From positions 2,294,001 through 2,358,000 of the forward strand of contig CP066225.1 of NCBI GenBank assembly GCA_016350165.1: a stretch of DNA of 64,000 nucleotides. Reading direction: 5' to 3'. Shown here piece by piece: positions 58,927 to 64,000 of the stretch. The notes beneath the pieces are model-generated. The model searched no databases and had not been told where the DNA came from. It saw nothing but the letters and a program-made list of their open reading frames with translations. Every line of letters begins with the position of its first letter. Position 1 is the stretch's first letter. The DNA is from Planctomycetota bacterium (GTDB lineage: Bacteria > Planctomycetota > Phycisphaerae > Phycisphaerales > Phycisphaeraceae). The position numbers and the translations under genes were made by a program.

Positions 58927-59841
58927 ATGAAGTTTATATCACAACACATAAATCGTCTTCTCTTTCTAACTGCCATCATTCTTATCGGCTCTCTACTATC
59001 ATGCGAAAGAAAATCTGGTACAGGCCTTGAAGATACAAACATCACACAAATCGGTACGATCCATACACTCTTTGCCGGACAGTACGATGGTATCTTTACA
59101 AGCAAAGAACTCTCAAAATATGGTGACTATGGTTTAGGCACCTTCAACGCTCTCGACGGCGAACTCATTCAATTCGACGGCGTTATCTACAAAGCCGCTG
59201 CCGATGGCACATTAAAAGTCGTAGAACCTTCCCAAACAATCCCATATGCGACAACAACTTTCTTCAAACCATCCATTAAATACGATGTCACAAAAGAAAA
59301 ACGACTCGTCGACGTAGCCGACAAACTCATCTACGACAACCTCATCAACATCAACCACGTTTATGCAGTCAACATCCAAGGAGATTTTGAGTTCATCCTC
59401 TATCGTTCATGGCCAAAACAAAATCCTCCTTACCGTCCACTCGATCAACTCGTCGTTGATGAAAAACGCCACATCGCTCGCAACATTAAAGCAAATCTCG
59501 TCGGCTTCTACTACCCCATGTGGTTCGGCCAAGTCAACACCAACGGCTTCCACTACCACTTCATCTCAGATGACAAAATGATCGGAGGCCACGTCCTCGA
59601 AGGCAATATCACCAACGGTATAATTGATATTATGCCAATCAATCAACTTACCATTCTTGATCTTCCAGTATTAACAATTCAGCCGCGCACCTCAATCGAG
59701 AAACCACCCGTACCAGCTCCAACAACACCCGCCCCATCAGTTAAACCACAAGCACCTGGCGACACGCTACCCCAAACACCTATCAACTCCAAAGAAGCAA
59801 CTGAAACCATAGATCAATCCAAAGCTTCCGAGCCAGAATAA
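58927..59841 (+). CDS. Lipoprotein homologue of alpha-acetolactate decarboxylase
   Basis: A 304-residue lipoprotein (MKFISQH..., lipobox LLSC with Cys about 26). The mature part resembles acetolactate decarboxylase: LGTFNALDGELIQFDGVIYK, the YRSWPKQNPPYRPL segment and the zinc-site motif FHYHFISDDKMIGGHVLEG with all three His (H-x-H-x10-H). The classical enzyme turns acetolactate into acetoin and is soluble; here it would sit on the envelope. A Pro/Ala/Thr-rich tail (about 255-304) follows. The ATG at 58927 is chosen as start of the signal. Its stop overlaps the start of the PqiA-like gene (TAATG). Confidence 0.82.
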   Translation: MKFISQHINRLLFLTAIILIGSLLSCERKSGTGLEDTNITQIGTIHTLFAGQYDGIFTSKELSKYGDYGLGTFNALDGELIQFDGVIYKAAADGTLKVVEPSQTIPYATTTFFKPSIKYDVTKEKRLVDVADKLIYDNLININHVYAVNIQGDFEFILYRSWPKQNPPYRPLDQLVVDEKRHIARNIKANLVGFYYPMWFGQVNTNGFHYHFISDDKMIGGHVLEGNITNGIIDIMPINQLTILDLPVLTIQPRTSIEKPPVPAPTTPAPSVKPQAPGDTLPQTPINSKEATETIDQSKASEPE

Positions 59842-60896
59842 TGCCCCCCTCCACAAACCAACCTCCAACCACACTTCATCGCCAATTCCCCAAACATTCC
59901 AAATACATTATCGCACTTTGGGCAACCTCTCTCATCTGCAACATCATCGCGCTCACAACACCTTTCATGCAAGTAAACCTCGCCTTCTCACCCACTCACA
60001 TCTACTCACTCCCCCACTCAGTCAAACTCATGTGGCAAGCTCACCTCTACATCGTCGCCATTCTCATCCTCGGCTTCTCCATCCTCTTTCCACTCATCAA
60101 ACTCATACTCATCGCCATCACATGGCTCATCATTACCTCACCTCAAAAACAAAACCGCTACATCAACACGCTCGAAAAACTCGGCAAATGGTCCATGCTC
60201 GACATCTTTGTCGTCTGCATTCTCCTCGTCCTCACCAACGACCAAGTCGTCATTTCCTCAACCATTCATTACGGCGTCTACTTCTTCCTCATTGCCATCA
60301 CCCTCTCCATGACCACTTCACTCATCATCCAAAACCTCATCCATAACCACGTCCTTCCTCACACCACAAGTCCATCCGACCACTCCCAACTCATCTGCCC
60401 TGCTCGTCTTGCGAAAAACCACAACATCCCAATCCTCATCCTCTGGTTTATCGCACTCTTCACCCTCATCGCCGCTGTCGGCATCCCCTTCTTTCGCATC
60501 GAAGGCTTTTTCTTCAACCAGCACGCTTTCTCAATTTTCAAAACATCCATCACGCTCTTCGAATCAAAAATTCCAGTCCTTGCGATCTTTATTTTTATCA
60601 CACTCATACTCACACCATTCGCCTACCTCATCGCCCTCATCATTCTTTGGCTCGGCGAACTAACACCACACACCTACAATCGCTACATAAAAATCGCCGA
60701 CACGCTTTACTCATGGTCCATGCTCGACGTCTTCGGCTTCGCGCTCATCGTCTTCCTTCTTGAAGGTCGTTCTCTCATAAAAACCGCTATAAAACCTGGC
60801 CTTTACCTCCTAACACTCGCCATTATCATCACACTCACCACTGCCTACCTCGTCACCTTCCTCCGCAACAAGTACATCAAGCAACTAAAAAATTAA
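59841..60896 (+). CDS. PqiA-like membrane protein
   Basis: A 351-residue integral membrane protein with two copies of the PqiA domain, each with about four hydrophobic helices. The signatures KLGKWSMLDIFVVCILLVL (first half) and the later YSWSMLDVFGFALIVF (second half) are characteristic. PqiA works with MCE-domain PqiB in lipid transport in proteobacteria; no MCE gene is near. Translation is coupled to the lipoprotein gene by a 1-base overlap. Between the halves lies a Cys/Pro-containing linker. Confidence 0.85.
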   Translation: MPPSTNQPPTTLHRQFPKHSKYIIALWATSLICNIIALTTPFMQVNLAFSPTHIYSLPHSVKLMWQAHLYIVAILILGFSILFPLIKLILIAITWLIITSPQKQNRYINTLEKLGKWSMLDIFVVCILLVLTNDQVVISSTIHYGVYFFLIAITLSMTTSLIIQNLIHNHVLPHTTSPSDHSQLICPARLAKNHNIPILILWFIALFTLIAAVGIPFFRIEGFFFNQHAFSIFKTSITLFESKIPVLAIFIFITLILTPFAYLIALIILWLGELTPHTYNRYIKIADTLYSWSMLDVFGFALIVFLLEGRSLIKTAIKPGLYLLTLAIIITLTTAYLVTFLRNKYIKQLKN

Positions 60897-60958
60897 CCAC
60901 CCACCATATCAACTAATCACCTATTAGACCTATAACCCTTCTCTTCACACAAATAATA

Positions 60959-60985
60959 ACCCCGCGAACATCAAGTTCGCGGGGT
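60959..60985. terminator. Bidirectional terminator
   Basis: CCCCGCGAAC / GTTCGCGGGG perfect stem with a 5-base loop, between convergent genes. The T runs are weak, but the stem is very stable. Confidence 0.75.
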
Positions 60986-61014
60986 ATAACATTCTTCCTA
61001 ATCGTGGTTAATAT

Positions 61015-61767
61015 TTAGCGAGGTGAGACCAATGGTGGTTGCACGTCACCCGTCATGATATACATGTTAGGCAACTGCATCATCTCGATCTTACCCGAAC
61101 GAATCTTCGCATCAACCAAGTGACCGCCGTGACGAGCATCGTCCTGCAGGAAATGGAATGTGTAACGCTTGAAGTTCAACTCACCAAGGAATGGTGGGTA
61201 GTAGAAACCTACCAGCGTACCTTTCACATTGTCATTCTCATAAACGTGTTCGTTCTTCACAGCCTGATCATATGGCACGTAATTTTGTGTCAGCGTCAAG
61301 CAACGATAACGTACGGTATCAAACGTACCCGTTACCTTAATCGCATTCACATGTTCCGGATTAATCACTTGCTCATCAAGCAACTTCTCCAGATCCGTAT
61401 AATTCATCGAATTGGTGATTGGCCAACTCTTCTGAGACGAAAAATGCGTCACTGTCGCAAACGGAGTCTGCAAGTTGGCCGCAGGTTTCGTTAACTCATC
61501 TCCCACACATGACTGGTAAATCTCACCATCTAACATGATTAGCTCACCATTCAAGTTCTCCGCCACGCCAATGCCAAAGTTTCCATAGGTTTGTAACTCA
61601 CCTACAGATAATTGACCTTGGTACGCCCCAATCTCTAACGCTTGGGCCGTCCCTACCTGGTTCACCGAACCAATCTTCTGTGATGCGGCCTTCTTAGGCG
61701 TCGATTCACATCCAACGCCTAATACGACCACTGTCGTAATTGCTAGTAATGATAAACTTCTTTTCAT
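61015..61767 (-). CDS. Lipoprotein homologue of acetolactate decarboxylase lacking one zinc His
   Basis: A 250-residue lipoprotein (MKRSLSLLAITTVVVLGVGC, Cys 20). Homologous to the 58927-59841 product: FGIGVAENLNGELIMLDGEIYQ, then VGFYYPPFLGELNFKRYTFHFLQDDARHGGHLVDA. In the zinc site the first His of H-x-H is Thr (YTFHF; codon ACA), while the other two His keep their spacing. It may have lost catalysis or use a changed metal site. It is convergent with the PqiA-like gene, so the two homologues flank it. GGGGA lies before the start. Confidence 0.82.
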   Translation of the reverse strand: MKRSLSLLAITTVVVLGVGCESTPKKAASQKIGSVNQVGTAQALEIGAYQGQLSVGELQTYGNFGIGVAENLNGELIMLDGEIYQSCVGDELTKPAANLQTPFATVTHFSSQKSWPITNSMNYTDLEKLLDEQVINPEHVNAIKVTGTFDTVRYRCLTLTQNYVPYDQAVKNEHVYENDNVKGTLVGFYYPPFLGELNFKRYTFHFLQDDARHGGHLVDAKIRSGKIEMMQLPNMYIMTGDVQPPLVSPR

Positions 61768-62032
61768 GGTGCATGTCCCCTGCTAGGAAGAATAGCTGAA
61801 TACAAATTAAACTTAGTTTTCCATGCCCACATTCTTTTCGACATTCAATGCACCCAAATAAACTAAAGCAGGGTAAAATCTCTCACACTCTCCGCCATCC
61901 CCACATTATCAAGACTCGTTCTATCAATACTTGAACAAATAACTTTATTATCACGACATTAACTCATTCACACCCTTTTACATTTTTATTCCTCATACAC
62001 TAAAGCGCTATGCAGGAACCTACGAACGCGCA
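61768..62032. other. Intergenic region
   Basis: About 265 bases upstream of the 61015-61767 gene. It must contain that gene's promoter. No clear motif was seen. Confidence 0.5.
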
Positions 62033-62068
62033 CAAAAAAAACAACGACTCATCATAAACAAGCCGTTG
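62033..62068 (-). terminator. Terminator after the small lipoprotein gene
   Basis: On the minus strand CAACG / CGTTG with a 17-base loop, directly followed by T8. Short stem, good T run. Confidence 0.6.
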
Positions 62069-62127
62069 CTTCATCATTCTATTATTCAGCTTCAACCCTA
62101 TAACCGCACATTCAACCACTCAGTACA

Positions 62128-62325
62128 TTATTCCCATGCACCAAACTTCGATGTCTTCCGAGAACTCACCCCATTCTCGCTCTCAACCTTCTTCGTTTTC
62201 TGATCACGACCAAAATCGATCCCACCGCCCCAATCAAGCGTGCGCGTTTCCTTCGTATAACAACCTCCAAGCAGAAGCGTCATCGAAAACATACCCACAA
62301 CCAACATTATGACCAAAAGATTATT
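62128..62325 (-). CDS. Small lipoprotein
   Basis: A 65-residue protein with lipobox LLGGC (Cys about 21-23) after a hydrophobic helix; the mature part is short, polar and Lys/Ser-rich. The ATG at 62325 begins the signal peptide; the upstream in-frame start adds charged residues. Small lipoproteins of this kind cannot be given a function from sequence. Confidence 0.6.
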   Translation of the reverse strand, partial: NNLLVIMLVVGMFSMTLLLGGCYTKETRTLDWGGGIDFGRDQKTKKVESENGVSSRKTSKFGAWE

Positions 62326-62581
62326 CATCCTATGACTCCATTTCCAAGCACACATTGTACCACACCCACTCGCCCCTCCAAATAAAACCCCAAACCACCC
62401 TTTCTAGACTCCATTCTCACCCTTCTGGTTTTAAGTATTTTCAGCACACGCCTTAAATACATACAACACATCACTCTCATTACGCCGACACCATATCATG
62501 CGTTCTATACTTTTTCTCGCATAGTCCTTTTATTATGCGACCCTAATCCCAAACCCGACTTTACAGCCGCCTGAGTTGCCT

Positions 62582-63448
62582 ATGTCTCACTCACTCGACA
62601 TTCACAAACTTGGCTCCGTCCCACCACAAGCCTTCGTCGACGCGCGCCTTCAGCTTCACTACGCCGCACAAATCCTCGCCGCAACCGCTGACCTGCTCAT
62701 ACACTCTGAGCCCGACGACTCGCACACCGCCCTCACCTTCGACCCCGATCACAACGCGCTACTCACCCAACCTCTCCCTCAGAACTACCAACTCGCACTC
62801 ATTCTCGACACGCCCCTCCTCATGCTCCTCGACTCGCAGCAAAACATCCTCGCCGAATCCCCTCTCATCGGCCTCACCCTCACCGAAGCCCTCGACTGGG
62901 CCGATCATCAACTAAAACGCCATCTCCCCTCACCTCCTGAAAACAACATCCGCCTTCGCAACTACGACATGCCGCAGCACCCCATCTCCGATGGCGACAC
63001 CCCCTTCACCCTCAAACATCAAAACCATTTCACCGAAGTCGCCCGCTACTTCGCCTTCGCTCATCGTCTCATCGATCTCTTCACCAGACACATCCCTCAC
63101 ACCTCACCCATACGCACCTGGCCACACCACTTCGACATCGCAACACTCACATTCCTCGACCCCGACCTGTCTCCCGACCAGTCACGAACCATCGGCGTCG
63201 GACTCTCCCCCGGCGACCATCACATCACCGAACCATACATCTACATCACCCCATTCCCAACCAAAAACATCAACAAAAGCACGCTACCCACACCACCACA
63301 CCACACCACATGGGCCACCACCTTTCTCGGCGTAACCATCACCGCTACCGAATTCCTCGCCATCCCACACGAACACCGCATCCCAAACCTCATCGACACA
63401 CTCACCGACGCCTTCATCCTCAACCGCCAACTCCTCTCCAACCTCTAA
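62582..63448 (+). CDS. Hypothetical cytosolic protein
   Basis: A 288-residue protein, no signal or membrane helix. Rich in His, Leu, Pro and Thr. Conserved-looking stretches are RTWPHHFDIATLTFLDP and IGVGLSPGDHHITEPYIYITPFP (about 195-240), which look like parts of an active or binding site with clustered His and Asp. I do not recognise the family with confidence. The ATG at 62582 follows a TTG two codons earlier; no strong ribosome binding site is seen for either. The coding strand is strongly C-rich, like the plus strand around it. Confidence 0.65.
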   Translation: MSHSLDIHKLGSVPPQAFVDARLQLHYAAQILAATADLLIHSEPDDSHTALTFDPDHNALLTQPLPQNYQLALILDTPLLMLLDSQQNILAESPLIGLTLTEALDWADHQLKRHLPSPPENNIRLRNYDMPQHPISDGDTPFTLKHQNHFTEVARYFAFAHRLIDLFTRHIPHTSPIRTWPHHFDIATLTFLDPDLSPDQSRTIGVGLSPGDHHITEPYIYITPFPTKNINKSTLPTPPHHTTWATTFLGVTITATEFLAIPHEHRIPNLIDTLTDAFILNRQLLSNL

Positions 63449-63470
63449 TACCTCCCCCCATCCCCTCCCA

Positions 63471-63526
63471 TAAAAAAATCAGCTTCATCCATCTCTATTC
63501 ATCGAATAGAAACAGATAAAGCTGAT
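63471..63526 (-). terminator. Terminator after the SPFH-like gene
   Basis: On the minus strand ATCAGCTT / AAGCTGAT closes a long hairpin with inner pairing TCTATTC/GAATAGA, followed by T7. Confidence 0.8.
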
Positions 63527-63550
63527 CATCATTTGTCGTTACTCTAAAAC

Positions 63551-64000
63551 TTACTGCTTAGGCGACATCACCTGCTGTACTGATTTCATAAACGATTCAG
63601 ACAGCAAATTAACCTTCATATCCTGTGGCAAGTATCCGTCAATATTCTTAAACGCCTCAGCGATCTGCTTCGATATTTCAATCTTCACAAACGCATCAGC
63701 ACCCTCAACAGCATAAGCCTGCAAATTCAACTTCGTTGCCTCAGCCTCAGCCATACCCAAAGCCAGAATCGCATCAGCCTTCAACTCACCCGATTCCTTC
63801 TCTGCTTCAGCCGCCAAAACAACCTTCTTCTTGTCAGCTTCCGCCGCAAGCTCAACCTGCTTCGCCGATGCTTCCGCAGCTAGAACCTCCTGCTCAGCCT
63901 TCTTCTCATACTCAAGAATACCAACTTCCTTATCACGCCTCGCCTCAACCAATGCCTTCTCATACTGCGCCTGCGCCTCAGCCTTAACCTTCTGAGCCTC
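63551..64000 (-). CDS. SPFH/flotillin-like protein, C-terminal part (cut by window end)
   Basis: The visible 149 residues are the C-terminal part; the frame stays open through base 64000. It is a long Ala/Glu/Lys coiled coil (EAxAKxVELAAEADKKKV-like repeats), then LGMAEAEATKLNLQAYAVEGADAFVKIEISKQIAEAF and a short end. That is the tail layout of flotillin/SPFH-type membrane scaffold proteins. The N-terminal membrane and SPFH domains would lie outside the window, so the family call is provisional. Confidence 0.75.
   Translation of the reverse strand, partial: EAQKVKAEAQAQYEKALVEARRDKEVGILEYEKKAEQEVLAAEASAKQVELAAEADKKKVVLAAEAEKESGELKADAILALGMAEAEATKLNLQAYAVEGADAFVKIEISKQIAEAFKNIDGYLPQDMKVNLLSESFMKSVQQVMSPKQ

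Overview
The window looks like a chromosomal segment of a planctomycete of the class Phycisphaerae. The evidence is the combination of several PEP-CTERM-type exported proteins, a type II-like pseudopilin with an H-Xn-DG tail, a DUF1800/DUF1501 pair with a Tat signal, the short C-x2-C-G-F-D-L-R zinc ribbon common in planctomycetes, MqnD (futalosine menaquinone route) and MurE/MurF enzymes much longer than usual. MurE has the DNPR motif, so the wall should contain meso-diaminopimelate. No rRNA, tRNA, CRISPR array or intact insertion sequence was seen.

Layout. 0-3.1 kb: two paralogous PEP-CTERM-like proteins set between two diverged copies of a non-coding repeat; each copy carries a sigma-54-like promoter motif on the minus strand. 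3.5-6.4 kb: typA, a candidate small RNA with its own promoter and terminator, and a STAS-domain protein. 6.5-11.2 kb (minus strand): two lipoproteins, then a tightly overlapping pseudopilin / isochorismatase-like / MFS operon. 11.8-15.3 kb: a PEP-CTERM-like protein, a divergent TetR/VOC pair with two operator palindromes, and an autoregulated, apparently leaderless GntR (YtrA-type) gene with its membrane partner. 15.5-31 kb: murF, a repeat-rich non-coding stretch, four related membrane proteins, exported proteins, murE, mqnD, a radical SAM enzyme, a MiaE-like hydroxylase and an HTH-receiver protein whose phosphorylatable Asp is Asn. In much of this block the plus strand is G-rich whatever the gene direction, while both flanks are C-rich. 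31.4-35 kb: moeA, a HAD phosphatase and a phosphohexomutase.

35.0-40.6 kb holds the most unusual locus. It is an AT-rich, single-strand operon with a phage portal, a scaffold-like protein, a major capsid protein of the SU10/DUF5309 type, a connector-like protein, and small membrane and lipoprotein genes resembling a lysis set. It has no integrase, terminase, tail or endolysin gene. It is transcribed divergently from a sigma-54 activator (GAF-AAA-Fis), and a sigma-54-like motif lies upstream of the portal gene. It is either a prophage remnant or a domesticated, gene-transfer-agent-like capsid module.

40.9-64 kb: the activator, pepA, an exported protein, an Rrf2-type regulator, and a complete soluble chemotaxis operon (cheW-cheR-cheA-cheX-cheY-DUF342-cheB). 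These are followed by a TIM-barrel isomerase, the DUF1800/DUF1501 pair and a locus with two lipoprotein homologues of acetolactate decarboxylase around a PqiA-like membrane protein. The second homologue has lost one of the three zinc histidines. The window ends inside an SPFH/flotillin-like gene. All functions are inferred from reading motifs; no database search was run.
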